NCBI RefSeq assembly: GCF_005405305.1
Contig: NZ_BJDU01000002.1
Location: forward strand, 248,001-312,000
Length of the DNA: 64,000 nt
Direction: 5' to 3'
Origin: Companilactobacillus formosensis
Lineage (GTDB): Bacteria; Bacillota; Bacilli; Lactobacillales; Lactobacillaceae
The notes under the pieces were generated by a model. It had not been told where the DNA came from. It saw only the letters and a list, made by a program, of their open reading frames with translations, and made no database searches. Position numbers and translations under genes: made by a program. Shown here in pieces: positions 8,521 to 18,278 of this stretch. Every line of letters begins with the position of its first letter. The stretch's first letter is position 1.

Positions 8521-9378
8521 TTAGAGATCTTTAGAAGATTCCAATTTCTTCAAGTATTCGAGTGCATCGGCTTTATAATTATGTTTCTCAATTTGTTCAT
8601 TCAAAGCGTCATCGTCGTGCGTAAAAGTTATGCCTTCAGCAAATAGTCGTTGGTACAACTCACGAAATGGTAAATCATTTGCTTCAGCAATTTTTAATTC
8701 ATCGTCAATTGAGTATGCGACTTTTCTGAAGTTTACATCGACAAGTCCTTGATCAAAACTTAAAACTGCATACTGAGCGCGTCTGTCAGCACGGAATTTT
8801 TTCCAAGCTGTATACGGTTGACCAATTGAACCGGGATTGATGGCTAATTGATCCTTGCTGCTGGTTCTTAGTAGTTGATGATGTATGTGAGCATAAATTG
8901 CTAAGTCATAAGGCTTATCAAACAATAATTTGTCAAAGTTAGCTTGATTCTCATATGGCAGTAATTCATGTCCATAATTCTTCTTAGGATGATTGTGCGT
9001 TAAAAGGATATTTAAGCCTTCGAAGTGAATATTTTTTGAAATAGGCCATTGCTGAATTTGTTGGATATATTTGGATTCAAGGTGACTTTTTACGTACTTG
9101 ATCAATTCAACCATATAGGTAGTTTGGGGCTCATTGATGTATTCTTTGCTGATGCTCAAAATATTCTCAAATAGGAAGTCGTCCCAATTGCCACGAATAA
9201 ACTGGGTAGTATTAATTTGATTGAGTAGTTCTAAAATAGATTCTGCACCAGGTCCAGGCATGAGTAGGTCGCCTAAAAACCAATATTCATCTACCCTTTG
9301 TTTTTCGGCATCTTTAATGACTTGCTGAAAGGCGGTAAGATTGCCATGAATGTCCGAAATGATTGCTACTTTTTTCAT
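8521..9378 (-). CDS. Calcineurin-like metallophosphoesterase (YfcE/MJ0936-like)
   Basis: This 285-residue cytoplasmic protein has the metallophosphoesterase blocks in order: ISDIHGN (D-x-H, residues about 6-12), FLGDLLMPGP (GD), FIRGNWDD (GN), LLTHNHPKK, and YAHIHHQLL (GH-x-H region, here A-H-I-H), ending with NPGSIGQP. These ligate a dinuclear metal centre in phosphodiesterases and phosphoprotein phosphatases of the YfcE type. The frame extends 63 codons upstream, but the ATG at 9378 has a strong GAAGGGGG site and is the natural start. The substrate is unknown. It lies beside the dif-like site and is followed by its own terminator. Confidence 0.82.
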   Translation of the reverse strand: MKKVAIISDIHGNLTAFQQVIKDAEKQRVDEYWFLGDLLMPGPGAESILELLNQINTTQFIRGNWDDFLFENILSISKEYINEPQTTYMVELIKYVKSHLESKYIQQIQQWPISKNIHFEGLNILLTHNHPKKNYGHELLPYENQANFDKLLFDKPYDLAIYAHIHHQLLRTSSKDQLAINPGSIGQPYTAWKKFRADRRAQYAVLSFDQGLVDVNFRKVAYSIDDELKIAEANDLPFRELYQRLFAEGITFTHDDDALNEQIEKHNYKADALEYLKKLESSKDL

Positions 9379-9459
9379 TGTTTGCCCCCTTCTTTCGTCC
9401 CTATTCCTTGATTTTAACGCATTTTGTGTCATAATATTTTGTTTTTTTATTTTTGAATT

Positions 9460-9478
9460 TATGTTTTCGTAAAACATA
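9460..9478. repeat. Inverted repeat, copy 1 of a 15-base repeated palindrome
   Basis: TATGTTTT-CGT-AAAACATA is an 8-base inverted repeat around a 3-base centre. Its 15 bases GTTTTCGTAAAACAT recur at 9722-9736. It lies about 80 bases upstream of the metallophosphoesterase start. The size and symmetry suit a dimeric DNA-binding protein; no known box was recognised. Confidence 0.5.
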
Positions 9479-9721
9479 TTATTTAAACGATAATTTAACT
9501 TCAAATAGATGTTATATTTTGATTGATTTATTGAGTCTTTCACTATTTTAGATGAACAGTTCATCATTAAAAGCTCATAGAATGCGTCTCTCAGACCTTA
9601 TTTGATCCTCATATAACCCAATTTTTGCCTAGTTTTCAGTTTTGTTAGTGCTCTCTCTTCTTATATTTCCTATTATACCGGGCTTTACCCCTATTTTTAT
9701 TTTTAAGCTTCTTTTTTATAA

Positions 9722-9736
9722 GTTTTCGTAAAACAT
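9722..9736. repeat. Inverted repeat, copy 2 of the 15-base repeated palindrome
   Basis: GTTTTCGTAAAACAT matches bases 9463-9477 exactly. The core GTTTT-CGT-AAAAC is a 5-base inverted repeat. It lies just downstream of the recQ terminator and 259 bases from copy 1. Confidence 0.5.
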
Positions 9737-9761
9737 TTATTATTATCTACCTTAAATTAAC

Positions 9762-9793
9762 AAAAAAATAGATCATTTTTAAATGACCTATTA
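9762..9793 (-). terminator. Terminator of recQ
   Basis: On the minus strand AATAGGTCATTT pairs with AAATGATCTATT (one G-U) and is followed by seven T. It begins right at the recQ stop codon. Confidence 0.75.
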
Positions 9794-9794
9794 A

Positions 9795-11600
9795 CTATGC
9801 TTCAGCTTGATACTCTTTAATTTCGTTTAAGAAGCTTTCACCATACTGCTCTAGTTTTACTTTACCTACTCCACTGACGTTGAGAAAATCGGCTTCAGTA
9901 ACAGGATTTTTCACGCACATATCTTTCAAAGTCTTATCTGAGAAAATCATAAATGGTGGCAAAGCTTGTTTTCTCGCCCATTTCGTCCTCAAAGCACGCA
10001 ATTTCTCAAATAGATCCATATCAAAACTGCCGTCAGCAACAATGGTTCTACTCTTAGTAACGTTTTCTGGCTTGTATTTCGAAAGATCTTGACGTTTGGC
10101 AACATTAATCTTTCCTTTTAAGACGTCCGCACCCTTTTTTGATAATTTCAAAGTTGGATATTTACCACCTGAACCGGTCAAATAGCCATTAGCCGCTAAA
10201 AATTCAATAAAACGGCTCGTTTCTTTTAAAGTCCTATCTTCAAAGATACCAAAAGTTGAGAGTTCTTCAAAATGGTGCCAATCGTTTGCCACGTCATCTT
10301 TGCCAACTAAAACTCTAGTAATCATCTTCTTACCAAAATTTTGCCCCATTCTGACAACACAACTCAAGGCCTTTTGAGCATCAGCGGTTACATCTACTAC
10401 TTCACGGTCATCCAAACAATTAGAACAGCGACCACAAACTTGTGTATTGGTTTCTCCAAAGTAGTCCAAGATGAATTTCATCAGACAGGTCTGCGTTTCA
10501 GCATAACGACTCATTTCAAACAGTTTCTTACGTAAACTCAACTTATATTGGTCGTCGCCCAAAGATTTGTTGATGAAAAATTGATGCAAGCGTAAATCGG
10601 CTGGCGTATACAGTAAAATTGCTTCAGCAGGCAATCCGTCACGTCCTGCACGACCAACTTCTTGATAATAGTTTTCAATTGTCCCAGGTACGGTAAAATG
10701 CAGCACATAGCGCACGTTAGTCTTGTTGATACCCATTCCAAAAGCATTCGTTGCTACGATCACATTAATCCGATCAAAAAGGAAATCTTCTTGCTGATTA
10801 TGACGTTCAGAATCGCTTAAACCGGCATGATAACGTCCAACTGAAACATCGTTCTCTTTCAAAAAATTATAAATCCTGTCAACATCTTCACGACGACCAG
10901 CATAAATAATACCGGATTCATCCGGATGCGACTTCACGTAATTTAAAACGTAATCGGTTTTATCAACGCCACGTTCGATTTTTAAAGCTAAATTGTCACG
11001 ATTAAAACCGGTTTTGATGATGTTTTCATCAGGAACATCCAAAATTCTAGCTAAATCGGCTTGAACTTCTTCTGTGGCTGTGGCTGTCAAAGCTAACCAA
11101 GCACAATCGGTCGATAAATTTTTTAGTGGTTGGATCATCTCTAAGTAACTACTACGAAAATCATGACCCCAAGACGACAAAACGTGAGCTTCATCAATTG
11201 CAATCAATGAGATATCTAAACTTGACAACCAACTGTAAAATTCTTCATCGACAATTTTTTCTGGAGCAACGAATAGCAGTTTGACTGCACCACTTTCGAT
11301 GTAACGCATTCTTTCTTCACGGTCGTGCCACTCAACGGTACTGTTCAAGAAAGTCGCTGGAATACCATCTTCATTCAAACTATCCACTTGGTCTTTCATC
11401 AACGAAATCAGTGGTGAAACGACTAAAGTCAGTCCCGACATAATTGTTGCTGGCAATTGATAACAAATTGACTTACCGCCACCGGTCGGCATGATACCCA
11501 TAGCTTTTTTGCCGTCTAAGACCATTTGAATCAATTCTTTTTGACCCGGGCGAAACGTATCGTAACCAAATTCTTCCTTTAAGATAGCTTCTAATTTCAA
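9795..11600 (-). CDS. recQ: ATP-dependent DNA helicase RecQ
   Basis: This 601-residue 3'-5' helicase unwinds recombination and repair intermediates. Walker A MPTGGGKS is at residues 37-44, DEAH at 136-139, and the helicase C domain has NAFGMGINKTNVRYVLHF and YQEVGRAGRDG (motifs V and VI). The RQC zinc site uses Cys in QTCLMKFIL and CGRCSNC, followed by a winged helix and a C-terminal HRDC domain (about 520-597). The start is TTG 11600 with AGGAG nine bases before it. It is downstream of the TetR-ABC operon with 58 bases between and no clear terminator, so some read-through is possible. Confidence 0.95.
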   Translation of the reverse strand: MKLEAILKEEFGYDTFRPGQKELIQMVLDGKKAMGIMPTGGGKSICYQLPATIMSGLTLVVSPLISLMKDQVDSLNEDGIPATFLNSTVEWHDREERMRYIESGAVKLLFVAPEKIVDEEFYSWLSSLDISLIAIDEAHVLSSWGHDFRSSYLEMIQPLKNLSTDCAWLALTATATEEVQADLARILDVPDENIIKTGFNRDNLALKIERGVDKTDYVLNYVKSHPDESGIIYAGRREDVDRIYNFLKENDVSVGRYHAGLSDSERHNQQEDFLFDRINVIVATNAFGMGINKTNVRYVLHFTVPGTIENYYQEVGRAGRDGLPAEAILLYTPADLRLHQFFINKSLGDDQYKLSLRKKLFEMSRYAETQTCLMKFILDYFGETNTQVCGRCSNCLDDREVVDVTADAQKALSCVVRMGQNFGKKMITRVLVGKDDVANDWHHFEELSTFGIFEDRTLKETSRFIEFLAANGYLTGSGGKYPTLKLSKKGADVLKGKINVAKRQDLSKYKPENVTKSRTIVADGSFDMDLFEKLRALRTKWARKQALPPFMIFSDKTLKDMCVKNPVTEADFLNVSGVGKVKLEQYGESFLNEIKEYQAEA

Positions 11601-11658
11601 GGTAAAAAACTCCTACTTATCAAAAAATATACAGTTAAAGCATAGCATAGATGTTAAA

Positions 11659-12300
11659 TTATTTTTCAATTGCTCTTAAAACGCTAGCTTCGATTTGTTG
11701 CAAACCTGTTTGTATTGTCGTCTCGTCTGCAGTAGAAATGCGTTGAGTTTGAATGAAATAGAAGATAATTTGACTGACAACTAGTCTCAAAAAGCCTAAT
11801 TCATCCAGATCATCCCTCAACTCATTAGTTGCTTGAAGCGGCACCCAAATATTTTGTTCAAAAATATCTTTTACTTCAGCAATTTTTTGTAAAACTTTCG
11901 CCTTGATTTGTTGGTTGATCAACAATTGTGAAATCAAGATCATCGCTGCATCTTTATTCTGAACCAAAAAATAATATCGATCTTGAACGATGAAATGAAT
12001 CATACTAGCTAAATTCCGTTCTTGCTTTGATAATTCCTGTGCGAATTTCTTCCCATATGTAGGCAACAAGTGATCGATCAATGGTTCCAAAATAATTAGC
12101 AAGAGATCTTCTTTAGACTTGTAGTACTTAAAAATAGTTGCTTGACTCATCCCTGAAGCCTCAGCAATCTGTGCAGTAGACGTTCCATCGTAACCTTGTT
12201 TAGAAAACAAATTAAGGGCAGCTTTTAAAACTTGCTTTTTGCCAAATGGCATATCGCTAGTCATTAACCAATCGTTTAAATCTTCAAATGCTTGTTCCAT
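11659..12300 (-). CDS. TetR-family regulator of the adjacent ABC exporter
   Basis: A 213-residue TetR protein with its helix-turn-helix at about residues 22-68: KQVLKAALNLFSKQGYDGT, then QIAEASGMSQATIFKYYKSKEDLL. The helical C-terminal domain would bind the inducing ligand. It is the last gene of an operon after the ABC ATPase and permease (4-base gap to the permease), so it is probably an autoregulated local repressor. The inverted repeat at 14119-14142 in the operon promoter is its likely operator. The inducer is unknown. Confidence 0.88.
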   Translation of the reverse strand: MEQAFEDLNDWLMTSDMPFGKKQVLKAALNLFSKQGYDGTSTAQIAEASGMSQATIFKYYKSKEDLLLIILEPLIDHLLPTYGKKFAQELSKQERNLASMIHFIVQDRYYFLVQNKDAAMILISQLLINQQIKAKVLQKIAEVKDIFEQNIWVPLQATNELRDDLDELGFLRLVVSQIIFYFIQTQRISTADETTIQTGLQQIEASVLRAIEK

Positions 12301-12304
12301 CTTG

Positions 12305-13375
12305 TTACACCTTTCTATATTTTTTCAATCCTTGAATGTTTAAAATCGTCAATACTACTAAGAATAACAATAAAATTCCAATCTCAGGCAATATTTTGAC
12401 AAAGCTGTCTCCTGACATGACTACGCCACTCAACGCATCTCCTGCATATTTTAAAGGCAAGATGTAAGAAATTGCTTGCACGCCTTTAGCCATCGTATCT
12501 AAAGGAATAATCCCAGAAAAGAATATTTGTGGCACGATGATCAAAGGAATAAATTGCATCATTTGAAATTCTGACTTAGCAAAGGTCGACATTAAAATTC
12601 CAAACGCTAAGGCGACTAATGCTAAAACAAAGTTAATTAAAATTACGTAAAAAATACTGCCAACTACTTCAACTTTTAACATCCAAACAGTAAATAAAAC
12701 GACCAATAGCGTCTGTAAAATTGCTAAGGCCCCGTAACTGAGCATATAACCAAAAACTATCTCTGAGCGTTTTACCGGTGTTGCCAAGAGTCGGTTCAAG
12801 GTGCCGGAAGTCCGTTCATTCAACAAAGCCATCCCTGAGATCAAGAAAACAAAGAAGAAGACGAAAAATCCCATTAAAATCGGTACTATTTTGTCAAAGA
12901 AGTTAGTATCAGCATTACCGTACTCGTATTTTTGCTGAATTTTAGGCTGTGAAGCTTTTTCTCCTAGAGGTTTTAAAATTCTCTTCATCTCCTGCATAGA
13001 ATTAGCTAACAGAGACATTCTAAAAGCAGACTTAATAGCTTTAGTTTTACTAGCATCGATATTGGCATAAGTTATTTGAAAATCACTATTCTTGGCTTGG
13101 ACGATGGCATCGATCTTTTGATCTGACAACGCCTTTTGAGCATCTTTTTTACTGTCATATTTTACCGTACTTAGATGACTAGCCTTATCTAATTGTGTAA
13201 CTAAGCTCTCATTGACATTTACTGTAGCAATTTTTACATCCGTCGTAGAGTTAACCGAAAAGACTAGTTTCATCAAAAATAAAATAAAGATCGGTGCTAA
13301 AAACATCAACATCAAAGTTCTTTTATCCCGTAACAATTCTTTCGTAACTCGTCTAGCGATAGCTATTGTTCTCAT
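12305..13375 (-). CDS. ABC-2 type exporter permease
   Basis: The 356-residue membrane protein has the ABC-2 permease layout: one N-terminal helix (residues about 20-40, LMLMFLAPIFILFLMKLVF), a long extracytoplasmic domain (about 45-160), then five to six helices including the conserved SGMALLNERTSGTLNRLLATPVKRSEI amphipathic region. The domain resembles the YhgE/LinJ-like drug and lipid exporters. It overlaps the ATPase gene by 23 bases, so both are translated together. It probably forms the membrane channel as a homodimer with the ATPase encoded upstream. Confidence 0.88.
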   Translation of the reverse strand: MRTIAIARRVTKELLRDKRTLMLMFLAPIFILFLMKLVFSVNSTTDVKIATVNVNESLVTQLDKASHLSTVKYDSKKDAQKALSDQKIDAIVQAKNSDFQITYANIDASKTKAIKSAFRMSLLANSMQEMKRILKPLGEKASQPKIQQKYEYGNADTNFFDKIVPILMGFFVFFFVFLISGMALLNERTSGTLNRLLATPVKRSEIVFGYMLSYGALAILQTLLVVLFTVWMLKVEVVGSIFYVILINFVLALVALAFGILMSTFAKSEFQMMQFIPLIIVPQIFFSGIIPLDTMAKGVQAISYILPLKYAGDALSGVVMSGDSFVKILPEIGILLLFLVVLTILNIQGLKKYRKV

Positions 13376-14090
13376 TATTCAAACCCTCCGCCTTCAAAAA
13401 TACTTCTTCGATCGAATTAACTTGATAAATTTGTTCCAAACTCAATGGGTCATTATAAGCAATGATTCGTCCGTCGAGTAACAACGCTACATCATCGCAC
13501 AGTTGGGCTTCATCCATTACGTGAGTCGTTACTAAAATAGTTTTACCTTGATTACGCAAATTTTGTAACTCCCACCAGATTTTCTTTCTCAAAGCTGGAT
13601 CGACTCCAACCGTTGGCTCATCTAAAATCAAAATATCATTATTTCCTAACATTGCAATCGCTAATGAAAGCCGGCGCTTCATCCCTCCAGAATAGCCACT
13701 GACTCGTTTGTCCAAATCTTTTGTCAGTTCAACGACTGAAGAAACGTGTTCAATAAATTGCTTTGAATTATTCAAAGCTTTCATATCCGCATAAAATTGC
13801 AAGTTCTCTTGACCAGTCAATTGCTCGTATAAAGCATCGGATTGTGCCATGTAACCAATTTTTCCCAATAACTTGCGATTAGGCATTTTCTGATTAAAAA
13901 CTGTTGTTGACCCTTTATCTGGCACTTCCATACCTAGGATTATCTTAATGATCGTCGACTTCCCAGCCCCAGATGGCCCAATCAATCCAATAATGCGTCC
14001 TCTTGGTATTTGAAAATCAACTTGATTTAAAACCGTTTGCTGACCAAATTTTTTGACGATTCCTCGCATTGAAACAACGCTATTGAACAT
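13353..14090 (-). CDS. ABC transporter ATPase subunit (drug/lipid exporter)
   Basis: A 245-residue nucleotide-binding subunit with intact motifs: Walker A GPSGAGKST (about 38-46), Q-loop MAQSDALY, signature YSGGMKRRLSL, Walker B ILILDEPTVG and switch His in VTTHVMDEAQ. It belongs to the DrrA/CcmA-like group that pairs with ABC-2 permeases for export. It is first in the ATPase-permease-TetR operon and is preceded by a palindromic operator. The substrate is unknown; a toxic compound or membrane-active agent is likely because the operon carries its own TetR. Confidence 0.9.
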   Translation of the reverse strand: MFNSVVSMRGIVKKFGQQTVLNQVDFQIPRGRIIGLIGPSGAGKSTIIKIILGMEVPDKGSTTVFNQKMPNRKLLGKIGYMAQSDALYEQLTGQENLQFYADMKALNNSKQFIEHVSSVVELTKDLDKRVSGYSGGMKRRLSLAIAMLGNNDILILDEPTVGVDPALRKKIWWELQNLRNQGKTILVTTHVMDEAQLCDDVALLLDGRIIAYNDPLSLEQIYQVNSIEEVFLKAEGLNNENNSYR

Positions 14091-14118
14091 ATTATGTCCC
14101 CCTAAACTAGTAAATATT

Positions 14119-14142
14119 TAGTGAGTGAGTGATTACTCACTA
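14119..14142 (-). promoter_or_regulatory. Probable TetR operator upstream of the ABC exporter operon
   Basis: TAGTGAGT (14119-14126) is the exact inverse of ACTCACTA (14135-14142), separated by 8 bases. It lies about 30 bases upstream of the ATPase start and just downstream of a minus-strand TATACT (plus 14156-14161), so a bound dimer would block transcription. The repeat length and position suit the TetR protein encoded at the end of the operon. Confidence 0.6.
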
Positions 14143-14187
14143 TGCTTTTCCCCACAGTATAGTACTAGCCAAAATAAAAAGCCATCC

Positions 14188-14682
14188 CTATTTGAGATGA
14201 CCTTCTAAACTTAATAAATTCTCTTTCATCGTTACTCCACCACGATACTGGCTGACGGTTCCTGTTTTAGTCACTACTCGATGACACGGAATAACCATTA
14301 AGACAGGATTTTTGCCTACGGCACTACCCACTGCTCGAACGGCTTTAGGATTATTGATCTCTTCAGCAATTTGCGTGTAACTCTTAGTCTGTCCATATGG
14401 GATTTGTTTCAAAGCTTTCCAGACACTTTCTTGAAAGGCAGTTCCTGAAATATCCAACTTTAAGTCAAATGTCTTAGTTTCGCCAGATAAGTATGCTTCT
14501 AATTCAGTAGCAGCTTTTGATAACTTCGATTCATCATCGATTAATTGAACATTTGGATAAAAATCTGACAGTTCTTCTAAGTCGCCATCTGCTGAACCGA
14601 CAAATGCTAACCCTTTTGCAGTGGTGGCTAACAAGTACGTATGTCCTAAGATCATAAATTGGTGATAATAAAGAGTTTTCAT
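14188..14682 (-). CDS. ogt: Methylated-DNA--protein-cysteine methyltransferase
   Basis: This 164-residue suicide enzyme repairs O6-alkylguanine by moving the alkyl group to its own cysteine. The C-terminal domain is complete: FQESVWKALKQIPYGQTKSY (helix region), the arginine finger in AVRAVGSAVGKNP, and the active-site IPCHRV with Cys133, then GGVTMKENLLSLE. The start is ATG 14682 with AAGGAAGG nine bases before; GTG and TTG codons just upstream are less well placed. It is transcribed alone, divergent from the cell-wall recovery operon. Confidence 0.93.
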   Translation of the reverse strand: MKTLYYHQFMILGHTYLLATTAKGLAFVGSADGDLEELSDFYPNVQLIDDESKLSKAATELEAYLSGETKTFDLKLDISGTAFQESVWKALKQIPYGQTKSYTQIAEEINNPKAVRAVGSAVGKNPVLMVIPCHRVVTKTGTVSQYRGGVTMKENLLSLEGHLK

Positions 14683-14787
14683 GTGCAACACCTTCCTTTA
14701 TTAATATTTTACTACGAAAAAGATAAGTAACAATCATTACGTATTTTGTATTTTTATTACATTTTATAAGATATTTTAAGATTTATA

Positions 14788-14838
14788 TTGTAATTTTGTT
14801 ACATAGGTTATATGATATTTCTTGTAAAGCGCTTACAA
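14788..14838 (+). promoter_or_regulatory. Promoter with cre-like site for the mupG operon
   Basis: TTGTAA (14788-14793), a 17-base spacer and TATGAT (14811-14816) form a good sigma-A promoter. Directly after it, TTGTAA-AGCGC-TTACAA at 14822-14838 resembles a CcpA cre box, one base longer than the consensus, covering the expected start of transcription. This implies repression of peptidoglycan-sugar recovery when glucose is present. Confidence 0.75.
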
Positions 14839-14858
14839 ATTAAAAGGAGGGTCAACAA

Positions 14859-15896
14859 TTGCTCGGGTTTTCGTATTACCTCGATCATGCTTTGAATGAG
14901 TATGATAGAAAATATTTTCAAAGTATGCAGCAACATCATTTTAATGAAATATTTACTTCGCTTCACATCCCTGAAGATGAACCATCGCAGTATGCCACTC
15001 GTCTTCAAGAACTACTTGAATTTACCAATGACTTATCACTACACGTATTTGTAGATATCGACAAGCATTCACTTAAAAATCTGCCCCACAATTTAACAGG
15101 CTTTTCATTGCGACTCGATGACGGCTTCACTAATCAAGAGATTGCTCAGTTATCCCTTGATGGTCCGGTGGCTTTAAACGCTAGTACTTTAAGTAAACAA
15201 GATATTACCGAATTAAGGGACTTCAAGGCTAATTTCAAAAATCTAGAAGCTTGGCACAATTTTTATCCTCGTCCTGAAACTGGTTTAGATAAAGACTGGT
15301 TCATTCAAAAGAATCGCTGGTTAAAGAGCTTAGGTTTAACTACACAGGCATTTATTCCTGGTAATGAGACTTTGCGTGGACCAATTTATTCTGGATTACC
15401 AACTCTAGAACACCAGCGCCAACAAGATTTATTAGCATCAGCATTAGAACTAGAAAAATACGGTGTCGACAAAATTTTTATCGGTGATCCTCGATTGGAT
15501 TTGACTTATCAAACTAAATTTAAAGACTACTTTAATGATGGTGTTTTAGATCTATGTTTAAAAGCTAGTCCACACTTTCCACCATATTTAGTCAACAAAG
15601 TCCTACACAACCGACCTGATCCGGCTGCTCAAGTAGTCAGAGTCGTCGAGAGCCGTGGGATAAACGTTTTAAATAAAAAAATAGTTGAGCCACTCGATAC
15701 CATCCCTCGAAATACTGGTTCAATTACGATCGACAATAAAAAATATGGGCGCTACATGGGTGAAGTTCAAATCATCAAAACTGATTTACCAATGGATGAA
15801 AAAGTCAACGTCTGCGGACATTTAGACCAAGCTTCGATTCAACTACTACCTTACTTTAGTGCCAATACCGCCTTTAGGATAAATTACAAGGAGTGA
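14859..15896 (+). CDS. mupG: 6-phospho-N-acetylmuramidase MupG (DUF871 family)
   Basis: The 345-residue protein has the DUF871 layout: an N-terminal TIM-barrel-like domain ([45 protein letters not shown]) and a small C-terminal domain (about 230-345, [19 protein letters not shown]). In Staphylococcus aureus MupG splits MurNAc-6-phosphate-GlcNAc delivered by the PTS transporter MurP into MurNAc-6-P and GlcNAc. The start is TTG 14859 behind AAAGGAGGG. It is first in an operon with murQ, murP, murR and an EIIA gene; gaps are only a few bases, which strongly supports this role. Confidence 0.9.
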   Translation: MLGFSYYLDHALNEYDRKYFQSMQQHHFNEIFTSLHIPEDEPSQYATRLQELLEFTNDLSLHVFVDIDKHSLKNLPHNLTGFSLRLDDGFTNQEIAQLSLDGPVALNASTLSKQDITELRDFKANFKNLEAWHNFYPRPETGLDKDWFIQKNRWLKSLGLTTQAFIPGNETLRGPIYSGLPTLEHQRQQDLLASALELEKYGVDKIFIGDPRLDLTYQTKFKDYFNDGVLDLCLKASPHFPPYLVNKVLHNRPDPAAQVVRVVESRGINVLNKKIVEPLDTIPRNTGSITIDNKKYGRYMGEVQIIKTDLPMDEKVNVCGHLDQASIQLLPYFSANTAFRINYKE

Positions 15897-15900
15897 AATT

Positions 15901-16797
15901 ATGGATTTAACAAAATTAAGTACTGAAACACGCAATCCAAAGAGTATGGAATTAGACACCATGTCAGTTTCTGAGATCTTGCAACTAATGAATTCAGAAG
16001 ATCAAACCGTTCCACTCGCTATTCAAAAACAATTGCCCCAAATAGAAAATGCCGTAGAAACTATTATCCAACAATTCAAAAAAGGTGGCCGTTTGATTTA
16101 TTTAGGTGCTGGTACCAGTGGTCGTTTAGGAGTTTTAGATGCTGCTGAATGTGTGCCTACTTTTGGAACCGACCCAACGCTAGTTCAAGGACTGATTGCT
16201 GGTGGTCAAAGCGCTATGACAGTTGCCGTTGAAGGTGCCGAAGATTCACTTAGTTTAGCACAAGAAGATTTGAAAAAACTCGATTTAAATGAAGATGATG
16301 CCGTCGTTGGCTTAGCCGCTAGTGGTCGCACGCCTTACGTTATCGGGGCCTTAAAGTACGCTCAAACAGTTCAAGCAGCAACGATCAGTATCGCTTGTAA
16401 CGAAAATGCTGAAATTTCAAAATTTGCTAAATATCCAATCGAAGTAGTCACTGGTCCAGAAGTTTTGACCGGATCAACTCGTCTCAAAGCCGGCACAGCT
16501 CAAAAACTAGTCTTAAATATGATCTCCACTACTTCAATGATCAAACTTGGCAAAGCTTATCAAAACTTAATGATCGACGTTAAGCCTACTAACGATAAAT
16601 TAGTTGAACGTGCCAAGAGAATTATCATGCAAGCAACCGACTGCGATTATCAAACAGCAGCAGATACATTAATATCCGCCAATCAAGATGTCAAAGTCGC
16701 AATTATTATGATTTTAACTGGTAGCGATAAAGACGAAGCCGTCAAAAATCTCAAGCAAAACGATGGTTTTGTCAGAAAAGCTATGAAGGAGGATTAA
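15901..16797 (+). CDS. murQ: N-acetylmuramic acid 6-phosphate etherase
   Basis: MurQ cleaves the lactyl ether of MurNAc-6-P, giving GlcNAc-6-P and D-lactate. The 298-residue protein is a SIS-domain enzyme with [23 protein letters not shown] near residue 60 and [21 protein letters not shown] near 188; the conserved glutamates used in catalysis lie in DAAECVP and GAEDS. It follows mupG by four bases, with AAGGAG overlapping the end of mupG. Length and motifs are normal. Confidence 0.96.
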   Translation: MDLTKLSTETRNPKSMELDTMSVSEILQLMNSEDQTVPLAIQKQLPQIENAVETIIQQFKKGGRLIYLGAGTSGRLGVLDAAECVPTFGTDPTLVQGLIAGGQSAMTVAVEGAEDSLSLAQEDLKKLDLNEDDAVVGLAASGRTPYVIGALKYAQTVQAATISIACNENAEISKFAKYPIEVVTGPEVLTGSTRLKAGTAQKLVLNMISTTSMIKLGKAYQNLMIDVKPTNDKLVERAKRIIMQATDCDYQTAADTLISANQDVKVAIIMILTGSDKDEAVKNLKQNDGFVRKAMKED

Positions 16798-16802
16798 AAA
16801 CC

Positions 16803-18275
16803 ATGGCTGAGAAAAAAGAAGAACGCTTAGCTCGTGAAATATACAGTGCTGTCGGGGGACCTAGCAATGTGGAAAAATTGATTCATTGTATGACTCGGGT
16901 CAGAATGACGATCCGTGATTACGATAAGGTCGATATGGAAAAACTAAAGGCAATCGATGGTGTTTTAGGTGTCGTTCAAGAAGACACCTTACAAGTTGTC
17001 GTTGGACCTGGCCTAGTAAATAAAGTAGCCAAAGTAATGATCGACCAAGTTGGCGTCAAATTAGGTGAACCCTTCCCTAAAGATTTAGCAGATGATGATC
17101 AACCACAATTATCTGAACACCAAAAAGCTAAAGCCGAAGTTACTCAAAGAGCGGCTGAATTTAAGGCTGAACAAAAGAAGAAGATCAAACCTTCTAAAAC
17201 TAAAGCCGTCTTGAAATCCATCTCTAATATTTTCGTACCTTTGATTCCGGTTTTCGTCGGTGCTGGTTTAATTGGTGGTATCGCCGCCGTTCTTTCCAAC
17301 ATGTTAGTCGCTGGCGATATCAGTAAGAGTTGGACTGAATTTATTACTGTTTTAAACGTTATTAAAAATGGTGTTTTTGCTTATTTAGCTATTTATGTTG
17401 GTATCAACTCCGCTCAAGAATTCGGAGCAACTCCCGGTCTTGGTGGTGTCATTGGTGCCGTAACCTTACTTTCTGGAGTTGATCCTAAGGTTCCACTCCA
17501 AAACATTTTTAATGGTTCAGCTCTTTCAGCTGGACAAGGTGGTATCATCGGAGTTATTTTTGCTGTTTGGATTCTTTCAATCATCGAAAAACAATTGCAC
17601 AAAATCATCCCTGATTCGATCGATATCATCGTCACACCTACATTGACACTTCTTGCTGTCGGTGTCTTCACGATCTTTATCGTCATGCCTATTGCTGGTG
17701 TTATCTCTGACTCATTAGTTGGTTCCATAATGTGGGTTCTAAAAGTCGGTGGTGCTTTCTCTGGATTTATCTTAGGACTATTCTTCCTACCTATGGTTAT
17801 GCTTGGATTACACCAAATCTTAACTCCTATCCACATTGAAATGATCGACAAAACTGGTTCTACTTTGCTATTACCTATCCTTGCCATGGCTGGTGCTGGA
17901 CAAGTTGGTGCTGCTTTAGCTCTTTGGATTCGTTGCAAGAAAAACAAGAAATTAACTAATATGATCAAAGGTGCTCTACCAGTTGGTTTCTTAGGAATCG
18001 GTGAACCATTGATCTACGGTGTTACTTTGCCACTTGGTCGTCCATTTATTACTGCTTGTATCGGTGGTGGTATTGGTGGTGCCGTTGTTGGTGCTTTCGG
18101 TAACGTCGGTGCTATCGCTATTGGACCTTCTGGTGTTGCTTTGATCCCATTGATTACTAACGGACACGTCTTAGGCTACATCTTAGGATTACTAGCTGCC
18201 TACGTTGGAGGCTTCATTGCTACTTACTTCTTCGGTGTTCCTAAAGATGCTAAAAAGGCTACTGAATTGGACTAA
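16803..18275 (+). CDS. murP: PTS EIIBC component for MurNAc-GlcNAc (MurP)
   Basis: The 490-residue permease has an N-terminal EIIB domain with the phosphorylated cysteine in [12 protein letters not shown] (Cys29) and, after a charged linker (about 95-135), a ten-helix EIIC domain of the glucose superfamily containing [19 protein letters not shown]. It has no EIIA domain. It imports and phosphorylates a muramyl sugar; with MupG downstream in the pathway, the disaccharide MurNAc-GlcNAc is the likely substrate, as known for S. aureus MurP. The operon supplies its own EIIA two genes later. Confidence 0.92.
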   Translation: MAEKKEERLAREIYSAVGGPSNVEKLIHCMTRVRMTIRDYDKVDMEKLKAIDGVLGVVQEDTLQVVVGPGLVNKVAKVMIDQVGVKLGEPFPKDLADDDQPQLSEHQKAKAEVTQRAAEFKAEQKKKIKPSKTKAVLKSISNIFVPLIPVFVGAGLIGGIAAVLSNMLVAGDISKSWTEFITVLNVIKNGVFAYLAIYVGINSAQEFGATPGLGGVIGAVTLLSGVDPKVPLQNIFNGSALSAGQGGIIGVIFAVWILSIIEKQLHKIIPDSIDIIVTPTLTLLAVGVFTIFIVMPIAGVISDSLVGSIMWVLKVGGAFSGFILGLFFLPMVMLGLHQILTPIHIEMIDKTGSTLLLPILAMAGAGQVGAALALWIRCKKNKKLTNMIKGALPVGFLGIGEPLIYGVTLPLGRPFITACIGGGIGGAVVGAFGNVGAIAIGPSGVALIPLITNGHVLGYILGLLAAYVGGFIATYFFGVPKDAKKATELD

Positions 18276-18278
18276 TCT

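Larger units (their letters stand above)
9379..9761. other. Intergenic region between metallophosphoesterase and recQ; no gene seen
   Basis: About 380 bases with no supported gene. It contains two copies of a palindromic 15-mer (9460-9478 and 9722-9736), a 15-base palindrome GATGAACAGTTCATC (9551-9565), and on the minus strand a TATAAT element (plus 9672-9677) that would give the metallophosphoesterase a leader of nearly 290 bases. No riboswitch or T-box signature was recognised. Confidence 0.5.

Noticed and set aside
9379-9567. N-terminal extension of 63 codons of the metallophosphoesterase
   Set aside because: The family starts with the metal-binding ISDIHGN block near the N terminus, and the ATG at 9378 has a strong binding site; the extension has none.
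17414-17968. 184-codon minus-strand frame inside murP
   Set aside because: It is the mirror of a membrane protein gene with clear PTS motifs and has no binding site.
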